This document shows positions 12,195-22,922 of a stretch of DNA of 64,000 bases, one piece after another. The translations under genes and the position numbers were made by a program. Source of the DNA: Pyrrhosoma nymphula (Eukaryota > Arthropoda > Insecta > Odonata > Coenagrionidae); the NCBI GenBank assembly GCA_963573305.1, contig OY754339.1, positions 75,129,376 to 75,193,375 on the forward strand, given 5' to 3'. Below the pieces are notes generated by a model. That model was given only the letters and a program-made list of their open reading frames with translations, searched no databases and had not been told where the DNA came from. Every line of letters begins with the position of its first letter. Position 1 is the stretch's first letter.

Positions 12195-12350
12195 TACTGT
12201 GGAAGAAGGAATTTTCATACCTACGCATCCATTCGGAAGTCCATCCCACTTGTTTTCACGAATGTGCGGAGAAAAATCATTCGCCTGGTACGGGATTCAA
12301 ACCGAGATTTCCCGAATGCTTCAACCAATCACGTTATCCACGCATACTTT
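12195..12350 (-). mobile_element. tRNA-derived SINE
   Basis: On the minus strand a perfect-looking B box, 'cggtttgaatcccgt' (12289-12303), is preceded by an A-box-like 'tggttgaagcattcgg' (12312-12327). The short A-to-B spacing fits a tRNA-related SINE head. The 3' body runs towards 12195. The three overlapping plus-strand frames here (12135-12511) are antisense artefacts. The boundaries are inferred, and target-site duplications were not confirmed. Confidence 0.5.
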
Positions 12351-12689
12351 TTCTCTTTGAATTTCACCACGTTCAAACTCACTCACAAAGACGCTCGAAT
12401 AGAATCTGCGCCTTGCATCCGGCGCCCCACCGGAAAAACGAAAGAACAACACGCACTTCGAATTTGACTTCGGGCGAAATTCGGAAATTTAAAGCGTTGC
12501 CCCTTTCTTGATTGGAGGACAGAAAGCAAACAAAGGAATGCTGGCTTCAGGATTGTCAGGACGCAATTTCATTTCCGCAAGTGCAAAACAAGAGAAATGG
12601 ATGTGACGAGGCTAAGGGAGACGAATAGAATTGTCATTAGAAGTGGTGCGAAGTGTCTCATTTCATAATCCACGTGGTGTGCCTTCTCC

Positions 12690-12960
12690 GCTCTTCAGCG
12701 AAACTCGGTGAGCGATGGAAATAGAAATAAAAATATCGAGACACTAAGACTCACAGTTAACAAAGAAGTCATTTTCGTACTCTCCCTCGCCCTATCCCTA
12801 CTCCCTATCCCCTCCCACGGATGGAGTTTAAACACCCCCTGCCACACACCATCGTGGCTACTCGCAGGGAGGCATGTAGATGTGTGGAGCGGACTAGAGT
12901 GAAAAACGAGGGAGGCGCACTGCCATTCAGATAGATATAAGAATTCCTTCTTACCGCGAA
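12690..12960 (-). repeat. Probable dispersed retrotransposon-like repeat
   Basis: On the minus strand this segment contains 'gtgtgtggcagggggtgt', followed by a G/A-rich portion, then 'gtgagtcttagtgtctcg'. The arrangement (cysteine-codon-rich head, 'catctacatgcctccctg', 'tgtgtggcaggggg') resembles from memory an abundant repeat of arthropod genomes that I cannot name with certainty. The 220-codon minus frame at 12695-13357, the longest in the window, spans this repeat and the neighbouring purine island and is therefore not a credible gene. Confidence 0.3.
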
Positions 12961-13900
12961 ACTTTAACAGCTGTAAAAAAACAATGGCCACCAAAAGAAG
13001 CCTCACTCCGTTCTTTCTTTCAATTTCTTTTTCCCAATCATTACCTTCTTCGTAGCTGGAACCCCTCAGGGCGCCCTTGCTACGGATCGGAGGGTTGCAT
13101 GCAGATGTAGACGTAGAAGAGTGTTGCAGAGGACGTCGTTCGTCCGATACGGGATAAGCGAAGAAGCGGCGCGAAGAAGACTGAGATGGTGGGGGGCAGA
13201 TGGCAGGGGTTGGGGGGGGGACGAGTGGAGGCAGAGGGGGCGGCGGGGAAGGAGTCGGGAGTGGGCGCAGGCAGCTTCTCAGGGGGAGGCGGAGAGAAGG
13301 GATAGGTCCTGGAAATTGATAGTGGAATGAGGAATTCTCGGAGAATAAAATCAGCAAGGCAGCTTCCTTATCTGGAAGTGAGCAGCGCTCCTTTTGCCAC
13401 CCCTACTCAGTCAGGAGGCGGGTGGGGGGGGAGGAGGGGTGCTCGCCAGGGGTTAGAAAAGGAAGAGGGAGACCCATTCGCTTGCCTTTATATTTCCCAT
13501 TCTGCTCGGCATCCTTCAGCATCTCCACATATCTCGAGCCCAGTTCGCCTCAACCCAGCCTCCCGCCCCGCCGACCTCATCCGCGTCATTATGCCTCCTC
13601 CTGCGCTCGGCCCACCTCTCGTAGGAGACCGGAGGTTCTTAGCCCCCCCGCCCCCGCAACCCCCACTCCTTCAGCACGGCATCCGCAACACACACATATA
13701 GTGTACATGCTCGAGTTTATGGATGACGTGGATTACTTGAAGGGTTTTTAGATTCTCTCCCACATAACCCGTCGCCGCCTCCAGCCGGAGTTTCCCGTTA
13801 ACTCCTCCCTCTCTTTATTCGGTTCTACACTCAATCCGCACCCCCTCTCCATTCTCCCAATCGGATCACCAGAGACGCAAGTACGAGCCGATTCCATTTT
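12961..13900. other. Purine island and pyrimidine-rich stretch, no gene
   Basis: 13120-13330 is G-rich on plus, including a run of G near 13211-13220. 13480-13860 is C/T-rich on plus, one of the few islands with the opposite polarity. Frames at 13327-13751 are Pro/Ser/Arg-rich and not protein-like. Confidence 0.5.
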
Positions 13901-15720
13901 CTGCTAGATATTTATTTTTCTCAGATTATGCCCATTAATGTCCTTCCAGTAGGGGTGCCTTGTTGATAAGTTGCGCCCTTAATAAACCCGTCATAAGTAG
14001 GTATAATTCATCATTTCTCGATTTAATGCTATATAAAATAGTAGAAAAAGATAAAAGATTCTGCGTTGTCCGTAGCTTAGTAAACTGTTTATCATTTAAA
14101 CTAAGTTTACTACAAAGCGAGATTTATGTAACGGAAGTTCTGATAAGAAAAAAAAGTATCAATAAGGTGTCTATTACGCCAAACAACTTGAGAACAAAGA
14201 GGATTTTTATACATGAAAGATATTCAATTTAAATGATGAACGGAATTTTTCCTCTTTCATTTCATTCTTCTCATAATAAAGATAACGATACTTCAGGCGA
14301 TGCCTTAAGCTTCATTGCCACGTTATGTCATGAAGATAAAAGTGGCCCAGAGGTTTAACTCCTAAATTTTGGTGATCCAAAAGTCGCGACTCATTTCACT
14401 TTTTGGTGTTTCTGTCACGACCTCTGTGGCTGAGAGATATATATGCTGAAAATATTTAAATATTCCTTTAAACGTCTTGAATTCATAAAGGTTTGATATT
14501 TTAAAATATTAACAACCTTATCCAATTATTCATTGGTATCAAGGATTCATCAGGAAGACTTCCATATTAATGTGAAAAATTCAAGAAGAGGCAAATTGCT
14601 GAATATCAAAAGGTTCACTATTAGGCACTTCTGACAGCTTCTAAATTGGATAAACTTATGAGTCCAGACAAAAAATTCTCTTTCAGAATAAATGCGTCAA
14701 TCATATTTCAATAAATATGCCAAATTATTCCGCGCGAGTAAGGAAATACAAAATGAGATGAAAATAATATGCTCTGATAGTTGAGTAGAGAAAATATTCA
14801 GCCACACATTTTCGGAATAACAGCCTACGAGGGGACTTTGAACGCCCAATGTCACCTCGAAATAGATTTCATATCACATTTGTCCTCAGGTCTTTGGCTA
14901 TTTATTCTGACAGCCTTTTCCTTAAATCATCCACGATTTCATCATTCCTAGACATTCCTCTACCTCGCTGACACCCCGGTTTAGCAGTCCTGATCTGTCT
15001 CACCAATCAGCCATCTGATATTCCTTGGATATGACTAGCACAGTGATATCTTCTTTCTTTATTCCAACTACTTTTTATAGCTCTCCTCACCTGCATATTT
15101 TTATTCATTCTTTTCCTTCTGCTTCATTCTTGTCCATGGATTCTTCTTTATGTTTTTCTCTATAGCCTTCCCAAATTGGTATCATTTATCGACGAAATTA
15201 ACCAGTATTGGATTCGTACATGGCAACTGTCAAAGAACTGACTTTTATAAATAGCTTTTTCGATTGTTGCTATAGCTTGACATTGAGGTCAACGCCATAT
15301 GAGCTTCAAGTGTGTTGACACTTGACCACTTCACTTGTGGCGCAAGTAAGCGGCACTTAATTGCGAAATAATACAAGTTCAAAAGAATGCTATGACATAG
15401 AAAATGGGCTTTCATTCTAGGTTTGTGTTTCCGAAATGTAACGAGTTGTGATGCTCCCACGACGATATTTCGAAGAAACATCTTCTCACGCAGCTACTAG
15501 CACAAGTGCATGCCTAGAGTTATGATGCCATTGTAACACTATCATTAAGAAAACACCCGGAATAAAATCCACGACGATACCACTTGAAATTTGGCCTAGG
15601 AAATACTAAATGCGTTATTTGTATACTAGCTGCCATCAGCCCTGGCTATTTATCATCAACATTGGCATTCTTTATGAACTGTATGGGAAAACTATGAAGA
15701 AAAACAACTTTAAAATACAT
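13901..15720. other. AT-rich DNA, nothing recognised
   Basis: A frame at 13960-14232 (plus) and one at 15245-15481 (minus) match nothing that I know. 14880-15190 is mildly pyrimidine-rich. No repeats with recognisable structure. Confidence 0.4.
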
Positions 15721-15721
15721 G

Positions 15722-16425
15722 TTCATTCATTCATTACAGTAATCTACCGGTTAGAGGTAGGTTGTGATGAAAGCCAGAGAATATCCTACGAACTCTTACA
15801 CGTGCCGTGCCCTTTCTACCTCTATTATTTCTTTCTTCATATCAGCATAAGCCCTACCTTTCTTCATCCCGTCCATAAAACCTATTCTCTTCCTTCCTCT
15901 TCCCCGCTTACTTTATCTATTTTTCCTTTTTCCATTTCCTGCTTAATATTTTCAAGCTTTCCAGCCCTCATCATAGTCCTTACGTTCCAAGTTCCTATTT
16001 TTACCACTGTTTTCCTCCTCATCTTCCTCTTCTTCTTCTTCTTCTCCCTCCTATCCCTTGTATCCGTCGATGATGATGCTGTGTAAGGATTTCGTGTGGT
16101 GACGACCGCGGAGGCCTTGCCTCCCCTGCTGCCGGGCACGACACCCGCCCTAGTGGGCGGCGTCCCGCAGTTGCCAGGAATCAATTCTCTGTGAATGACT
16201 TTCATATTCTAGGAAGTGATAGTTGAGAGGTATTCCCACGCCACTCAATGGTATTTTTTCGTGAAACCATCACGAAACTACCTTTCGTCTGGCTCCTACC
16301 TTTCGACCTATCTGGCATGGGTGGCCCTACCAGGGGCAATAGTACTTGCTCCTGCAAGTCCAACTCTAGGGGTCATTGGAGCGCACAAGCCCTTCCACCA
16401 CGTCAAGGTAGTAGTTCAAGGTTAA
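15722..16425 (-). mobile_element. Internally deleted LINE (5' end fused to 3' end)
   Basis: Read on the minus strand. The 5' part (16425 to about 16090) resembles the leader of a LINE with 'gacgtggtggaagggctt' at its head. Then a frame gives KIGTWNVRTM, followed by GKLENIKQEMEK, the N-terminal start of an apurinic-endonuclease-type domain. Within about 30 residues, near 15885-15905, the sequence jumps by one frame to the C-terminal tail, with KRIGFMDGMKKGRAYADMKKE (15795-15885). It ends in a TGAA-type simple tail at about 15722-15735. Essentially all of the endonuclease and reverse transcriptase is missing. The tail matches the element at 37390-38050. Confidence 0.7.
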
Positions 16426-16609
16426 GAAAAGTAAAAATATAACTGATAGAATTAATAACCAGTGATGGAGGAAGTAAAAAAGATATGTTGAGCAGAGAAG
16501 CACGAGCCAATAAGGCAGTTTATCAGAATGTTCCTCAAACAGCCAGCAGCACAAGCTTGTGATACAGGGAGGCCCTTCATTGTGACAATACTTAGAGAGT
16601 GTTTTTAAA

Positions 16610-16860
16610 CAATGGCAGCGACGCCTCAATTTCAACAACTATAGAGCAAAGAAGATTGAACGAAATGAAAATGCGGAGAGAATCGCCGACGAAGAAGCCC
16701 TACGAGACGTTGAAGAAAAACGTAGCTCTATAAAAACTCTGCGAATTACAAGAAGTAAACTAATTGGGCACATGCGACACAACACACTCTTGAAAACAAT
16801 ACAGAAAGGATAAATTAATGGCCTGTGGTACCGATAAAGAGCGAGGATAGAGTATACTAA
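16610..16860 (+). pseudogene. LINE reverse-transcriptase C-terminal remnant
   Basis: A frame open from 16610 to a stop at 16811-16813 encodes ADEEALRDVEEKRSSIKTL, followed by ITRSKLIGHMRHN and TLLKTIQKG. This matches the post-RT segment of many endonuclease-type LINEs, where a 'GEERSLIKTI..R...IGH.LRHN.LLKTI.EG' pattern precedes a GRGR-rich stretch. After the stop, further codons up to about 16860 still look related. There is no ATG and no upstream RT core, so it is a 5'-truncated fragment. It is head-to-head with the deleted LINE at 15722-16425 and differs in sequence from it. Confidence 0.5.
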
Positions 16861-17330
16861 GTTCCAGTTTTATAATCCTGATAAAACGTTTTCTCGCTGC
16901 GAAAACCTTAAAAGTTAATACGCTCCCATATCGATAACGCTTACGTCAACAGGCTGGCAGGATAATGTAATATAGTAATGCTGAACTCTCGGATAACATT
17001 AAGTTAACGAAAAACTACGTCATCTTATGGTAAAAAAAAACTAGACATTATCAAACCGGGCCAAAGGAAATTATATGGGACGTTAAAACAAAGACTTATA
17101 TAGGAATGAAGTGGTGAGTTGACATTGGAGAGTGGAGTGGAGCGATGATGCTGCAGCGTACCCAACTTCGGATTGATTGGAATACTGTTGATGAGGATTG
17201 CAATTGTCATCCACTGTCAATGTGCGCAGATACCCGGCATTATTAAAATTTTCGAATTTCCTTCATCATACTTAATCCTAAAATCGTAGCTGCGTGTACC
17301 CAGTCATGGAGATATCGAAAATTAAGTTTG
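16861..17330. other. Spacer between LINE fragments
   Basis: No domain recognised. It may include decayed parts of the flanking elements. Confidence 0.3.
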
Positions 17331-17344
17331 ACAGAAAGCCAATC

Positions 17345-17880
17345 AAATGAAAAAACCGGCAGGCTGAATGAAACTATCTGGAAAAACAAACATCTATATT
17401 AAATTAGAAACAAATACCAGAATTCATATGGTTGAAATTGGACCTGTCATCACATATGCAGCTGAAACAATACCAGAAACCTCAAAAACGAAGCAGATGA
17501 TTAATTTAACGAAGGTGAGTACTCAGTAGAATTTCAAGAAATACCTTTCTACATCATGAAAGAAACTATGATATAAGCAGAGCATATCAGATCGAAAATA
17601 TTGCAAACCGGGTGAGCAAAAGAAAAAAAATTATGGAATGACCACGGCTAGTAAGACGGACAGTAAGAGAATAGCTACGATTGCTCGATGCAACTTACCA
17701 AGTGGTAGACGAAGTGTTGGATAACCCATAAGGCGATGGAAGGAAAGCCTAGGCATTAGCAAAGAAGAAAATTCCACTGGCCTAATATTGAAGAAGAAAT
17801 ATTTTTCAATGGAACCATCGGCTCTCACCACTGTGGAAGATAGAAGAGAATGGATACAATTCAAACGCCAACAGTGAGTA
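17345..17880 (+). pseudogene. RTE-like LINE reverse-transcriptase C-terminal remnant
   Basis: Several short frames, shifted relative to one another, follow in order the known C-terminal region of RTE-like LINE polyproteins: GRLNETIWKNKHL (17358-17398), then TRIHMVEIGPVITYAAET with PETSKTKQ (17416-17496), then KKLWNDH (about 17626-17646), then RIATIARCNLPSGRRSVG (17668-17721), PIRRWKESLGI, and a tail to the stop near 17876-17878. At least three frameshifts and internal stops (for example after SVG) show that it is inactive. The catalytic RT core upstream is missing. It is a different subfamily from the elements at 15722 and 37390. Confidence 0.65.
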
Positions 17881-18690
17881 CGTATCAGGTGAGATCAGTA
17901 ACCCTAGGGTTGGATAAGTGAAAAATGAGAAAGTAGAGTCAAGCTACTTCGATTCGACCGATCTCCCGGACCGCAAGAAAAAAAACACGCGCTGCGCGGG
18001 AGCACAAAGAAAAACGGGACGGAGTGAGACGGATCGGAATATCTGGACGAAATGTGATTCATGTATATCCAGCGTCTATCTCTTTTCGGTTTGGCCCCAG
18101 CGAATGTTAAGTGCTCGCGCGTGTGTGTTAGCCGTAATGACATAAACAACGACGATATCCCTCAAAGAGTGCAATATTCAGAGAACCTTTTTTTATTCCT
18201 CGATATTATGCAAAAAAATGTATGATATCCTCACAACTATGTGACCACGTGGATACCGAAGGGAAGGAGGCGGACGAGGGATAAAGGGTGTGGGAGGGAT
18301 GGGGTGGGAGGAGGGGAGAGAGGTTCGGGAGGGGGCGAAAAAGAACTCGGCTGCGGTCGAGGAGAGTGGGGAAGTAGAGACGAACATCGAAAAAAAATCA
18401 TCGACAGTTGACATCGATAGCGCATCGAAGCGACACGAACGTTTTTGACAAAACATCGATCTTTAGAGACCGATTTTAATACGATGAACGATAGAGTTGT
18501 ATAATCTTCATGGATGTCTTCAAAGAAAACCATGTCTTAGCTGCTCGAATCGGCGCTTCAGACCTGGAGAAATGGTATTATGTAAGGGGAGGAAGATTCA
18601 AACGCATTACATGGTGAAGTCCGCCGCAGGCCCACCTTAAGAACGAAAGACGCCGGAACAATATTACGCCCCACCAGCTGGACAGAGTAC
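17881..18690. other. No gene; purine island at 18240-18370
   Basis: The frames at 17904-18149 and 18193-18533 are composition-driven or unrecognised. The segment 18240-18370 is G/A-rich on plus. Confidence 0.45.
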
Positions 18691-18699
18691 TGAACCTCA

Positions 18700-18885
18700 A
18701 ACGCTCTCCATTTGGGGATCCACAGAGAAATCTCCATCATTTCCTGATTTCAATTCGAGCCCATCTAGATGAGAGGCCAGAACTTTAGTCGCCACACTAA
18801 ACCAATTATCCCAATGTCTAATATGTTTACCAAGCGAGTAAACGGACCGTTCCAGCCACTTTACAACGACACAGCCGCAAGCACT
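18700..18885 (-). mobile_element. Possible decayed SINE
   Basis: On the minus strand an A-box-like 'agtggctggaacgg' (about 18848-18861) and a weaker B-box-like 'gggctcgaattg' (18751-18762) are present, but they lie farther apart than in a tRNA head. The translation on this strand has a 'VVVKWLERS' pattern of the type seen across many SINE-related repeats. I treat it as a weak call. Confidence 0.25.
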
Positions 18886-19020
18886 CAAAATGTAAATGTG
18901 ATCGTTGAGAGTATGGAATGTATTCATTTGGTTAGAATGAACCAATCATCATGTTTCTGTTGGACCCTGTCATAAGGAAAGGGAGTGATTGTATGATTTC
19001 AGGCTCTCCCAGCGAAGATG

Positions 19021-19248
19021 TATGTCAGCGATCTGTCGGGATTTACACCAGTTATTCAGGTCAATGGCGGCCGACGTTTCGACGCTCGAGTCAAGCATCG
19101 TTTTCAGGGCAGATGTGAGTGTCCTGAGGACGACGCTCGACTGCCTTGAGTCACCTCTGCCCTGAGGACGATGTTTGACTGGAGCGTCGAAACGTCGGCC
19201 GCCATGGACCTGAATACCCGGTGTAAATCCCGAGAGATCGCTGACATA
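19021..19248. repeat. ~100-bp-arm inverted repeat with hammerhead-like core
   Basis: The left arm (19021-19121) and right arm (19150-19248) are imperfect inverted copies (by eye roughly nine in ten bases identical) around a ~28-bp centre. In the right arm, plus strand, CTGAGGA (19161-19167) is followed by one extra base, a possible 5-bp stem GATGT/GCGTC, GAAAC (19189-19193), GTCG and GCC. A hammerhead would have GTC where this has GCC. The phrase 'gtcgaaacgtcggccgccat' is typical of Penelope-like element termini in arthropods, as far as I recall. It probably represents two element ends in opposite orientation. Confidence 0.6.
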
Positions 19249-20755
19249 TGGAGTTATTATAAATTATTAACCTCCAACTTTCAAAACAGGAAAATTGACT
19301 AAAGGGCGTATTGAGGGACCAGAACATTTGAAAGAGTGTGACAGAAGGTTGAATATTGAATTGGTGCATAGGGGAAGAGATGAGATCGTAAATATTTTAC
19401 GCAATATAAACGACGAATAGTTTAAAAGTGATTTAACGCAGGAATTTAGATATTTAAAAAAAGGCAACGGTAAAAAAGGCACCACGCGGTCGGGGAAATA
19501 ATAAACAGCTCCCGGTTTCATATGGGGCACCACCATTTTAAATGTCAACGGTGATGGTATGAAAATATCGGTGACAAACTTATTCATTTTTAAAAAATGT
19601 TAAGATATTGGCTATTTAACGATCAAAATATTTAATAAATATTTTTTTAGGTATTGTTTTTAAAATTTTGGTAAATTTTTTAAGTGTTAAATTACAATGT
19701 ATGGTCATTTATTTATTTTGATGGTAACCTCAATTCAGGTTCTCCTTCTAGGTTACCTAGATCTCCATGTCTTTTGAAATTGTATTCTATCATATGAATA
19801 TTGTTTGGGAGTAATAAACATGATAATAATTTTTTTTGCTACTTTTGTAACAGGCCCCTCCGAGTCCCTGGCAAGCATCAGGTTTCATTGCCGTCATAAT
19901 GGCCGGAGACATTACGACGGCAATGTCTCCGATTAAGACGGAAATGAAAATTATTATTATAATTAAATCCGTCGATGGCAACAATATAGGCCATAGGGCC
20001 CCGAAACATTGATGTATCCAAAATGTATATCGATGTTCGCCCCTAGTGGGGGAAGAGAGAACGCATTTGGGGGTGGGGGAAGTTTGTAGGGGAGAGAGAG
20101 AGAGAGGGTGGCTGGTCTCGTGGGCCGTCCCGAAAAGTCCCTTATCTCCAAGGATTCCACTCGGTCGCCAACAAATCGATGGCCCTTGGGTGATTTGAGG
20201 TCCGCCGCCGCCGCCATACACTGACTGCACCGAAACCGCGAGGAGGGGTGGGGGAAGGAGGGGAGGAGGGGAGGGTGGTGAGAGGGGTTAGATGGGCGGG
20301 CGGAAGGTTGACGTCAAAAGGGAAAACCTCCCTCATCCCCCCCCTGGTGCCAGTCGAATGGGGCTAAAAGTTGTACTCTGAAAGGCTTTGCAGCGAGTTT
20401 AAACTTTCAGTTAACTCATTGTCATTATACCATAGGTTTCATTTCCTCGAGACCAGTGTTTCTCAAATATTAGTGTTCAATTCCCCCTCTTGCTATACTT
20501 CAGTTAATCATTCCTCTTTCTCCCTTCTGAACTTTCAATAATAATTAGTTTACTTGACCCCACTTATGCTTTTCACGTCTCACTTGGAAGCTCCGGTTTG
20601 GTGTGCCCAACGTAAAAAATGTTGCAGTCGTCTCAAGATAAAATATTGACACCACACATTTCAAGCTCATCTAATATGTATTTCGAAACAATGGCATTTT
20701 TCTGACTCGTAGATGCATTAACAGAAATGTGGCGAATTTTCTTGGCAAGAGCTTA
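19249..20755. other. No gene; hairpin and short purine stretches
   Basis: A hairpin, 'attgccgtcataatg' against 'cattacgacggcaat', lies at 19888-19926. G/A-rich stretches lie at 20041-20110 (with GA run 20092-20107) and 20240-20300. Frames at 19267-19587 and 19790-20336 on minus are not recognised. Confidence 0.4.
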
Positions 20756-21232
20756 TCAATAAGAGTGGCATTGTGGCAGTGAAAATTTGAATAGGAACCT
20801 ACTAAGGCACAATTCACATGTAATATTCACACTGCTTCCCCTCTCACTAGCGTTAGTCATTTTAATTTTTGCGATACTGTTTTTTACAAACGCCCATATT
20901 AGCTCAATAGCATTGAGCTCGCAATGAGCGACCGGAAACCAAATCATTTCCACATCAGGGCGTTGTTGCTTCACCAACATATCGAGAATCCTTCGATGAA
21001 GTTACCGCCTCTTCGCCGACGGTGTGCTTCCCGTTGCATCGTCGGGGATGTTTTCCCGATTCCTAGACGCTATTTTCTTCACAGCGTCAAGAGTTATGTC
21101 AAGGCACTCAGAAACATAACGATATGTGGGATATCTTTTGTCACCACATTTCTTGGCTTCTCGACGACAAAAACAAATAGCGCTTAAAATCATCCTTAAC
21201 TCCGTCTCCGAAAATTTGGCACGAGGAGGCAT
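20756..21232 (-). pseudogene. Internally deleted DDE (IS630/Tc1-type) transposase
   Basis: On the minus strand, translation starts at ATG 21232-21230 (MPPRAKFSETELRMI...). Its N-terminal ~75 residues look like a helix-turn-helix region (CLDITLDAVKKIASR), and it ends ...GSTPSAKRR at a TAA (21004-21002). The same frame continues directly after that stop as LHRRILDMLVKQQRPDVEMI and then WFPVAHCELNAIELIWAFVK, the C-terminal block of DDE-superfamily endonucleases, where ELIW contains the final acidic residue. The central ~150-200 residues with the first two catalytic Asp are absent. So two ends of one gene were joined in frame, with one stop at the join. No terminal inverted repeats were identified. 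Confidence 0.65.
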
Positions 21233-21254
21233 ATCGACGGTATGTTTCCACACA

Positions 21255-22288
21255 GACCTAAAATGACACCGATGACCATTCTTAAAAATAACCCTTTCTG
21301 CCTATATTTACCATGCTCAAATGACTCATGCACAGAGATAGGTCAACTGGTTTTCCCCCGCAGGTAATGCCTGAAGTAGACTCCTTCGCACGCCGGACGG
21401 ACAACCCTCTGACTGGGCAACAGCGCGCACCTCTACCTTTCTCTTCCGTGCATGCTCCTGGCAGTTCAACGGGCACTTTTTGCAAAATAAATGCTAAATG
21501 ATATTGATTAACCAACGAATTCCTTTAAGATTTTATAAGTGGATTCATGATGATGAACTCGAGAGCTTGAAGAAGGTCGAACCGGCAGTTTTCAGGGATG
21601 CGCGGAACGGAAAATAACGGATCCGTGCATTTGCACCTATAACTAAAATACTAATGCGTTAAATAATATGAAACTTCGTACAATTGTTAAGAAAGATCTT
21701 TGATATAGTATTTGAAAAGAAACTTTCGATATTTTGAACCGTGTTGTTATTACGAAGCCGTAAATGCGATGCATCCGTCCGGTACCGTGAAAAATGCGCT
21801 AAAATTCTGTTTTTCAGCACACACTAAAATCAATATAAACCGTAAAAAGTTTTGTATACCATCAATAAACGTAGAAATAAACAAGCTTTAATGTGATGTA
21901 CTTCATTTTAAAATCGATTGAGCCATCTGTGAGATATTAGTCTTCAAACTCGGGTGACGGAATTTTGCAACGGACAGTAGTAATAACGAGCAAGTAAAGT
22001 GCAGGTATTTGCAAATATGTCCCATATTCTGCAGGAAGTTAGGATGGAGACTGTCCAGAAACCTACCAAGCACCTTGTAGAACACCCAATGGGGAAGGTT
22101 GGATGGTAGGGTAATGAATAGAGGAAGAGCGGAGTGAAACCCCGAGTTGGTATTCACCAAAAGAGGCAAGGGCTACACAGTTCGACGATCCCTCCGACAA
22201 ATAGAGCAACTCACATTAATTTCTCTTTGCGTGGAATTATTGTAGAGAACGACGTACGGTTGCGGCCCTCCCGTTAACACGCTGCAAA
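21255..22288. other. No gene seen
   Basis: Frames at 21282-21515 and 21903-22169 (minus) have no recognised motif. Otherwise unique AT-rich DNA. Confidence 0.4.
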
Positions 22289-22537
22289 ATGAAGCTGTTG
22301 TTGACATTTAGCATGTTATTACTAAGTTACTCGCAGTTTAAAATGTATGAAACATTTCTTAAGGCAGAAGAAAACAGTAGAGCTTCCCAAAAATCCCACG
22401 ACTGTAAAAGGGTGTACAGAATGTTCAGATCCTTCATCGGGCAGTGTCGCGTCTGCATGATAGTCAGCAGTATGAACAAGGAAGCTGTCTGGTCTTGCAC
22501 ACACGCACAAAGTGCTAAACATTTTGCCAGAATTTGA
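22289..22537 (+). CDS. Speculative small ORF with signal-peptide-like start
   Basis: An 82-codon ATG-initiated frame starts MKLLLTFSMLLLSYSQ, which looks like a signal peptide, and continues with a basic region containing four cysteines (C39, C53, C56, C70). There is no recognised family, no evident promoter, and an antisense frame of similar length covers the same bases. It may be chance; I list it because the N-terminus is unusual for random AT-rich sequence. Confidence 0.15.
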   Translation: MKLLLTFSMLLLSYSQFKMYETFLKAEENSRASQKSHDCKRVYRMFRSFIGQCRVCMIVSSMNKEAVWSCTHAQSAKHFARI

Positions 22538-22789
22538 TAGTGTGGCTAAAAAAAGTGAACCAAGTTTGGAAAAACACAACTTTCTAAATATAATAATCCA
22601 AAATTAGATTCGTTGTGACGAATTTAATTAATAGGTCGAAAGACTGAGCATTACTAACATAAGAGAAGTGAAAAAAATTATTTTAATGATTGAAAATTAT
22701 AATATACTGCGCGTTCCAGAAGTAATGCGACTTTATCCACAAAAATATTTTTATTCTGACCACCAACCTGTGTCAGAACTTGCTCATTT

Positions 22790-22922
22790 TTTTTCTAGTG
22801 ATGTCTCTCTGGAGCGCACAGCCGGACCAAATCCCATGGAAAACGGCTTCTATTTGTCCGCAAATATCTCGAGCATTGAATTTTATGCGTAGTGAAATCT
22901 CCCTCAAACTAACTTAAGAGTA
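22790..22922 (+). repeat. Dispersed repeat B, copy 2
   Basis: It contains 'cccatggaaaacggcttcta' and then 'ttttatgcgtagtgaaatct' and 'cctcaaactaacttaagag'. The same two blocks, in the same order and orientation, occur at 55219-55385, with extra sequence between them, and the second block alone occurs at 4330-4386. Confidence 0.5.

Noticed and set aside
12695..13357. Longest open frame of the window, 220 codons on minus
   Set aside because: It spans a dispersed repeat and a G-rich island; its N-terminal half is proline/serine-rich purely by composition and no domain is visible.
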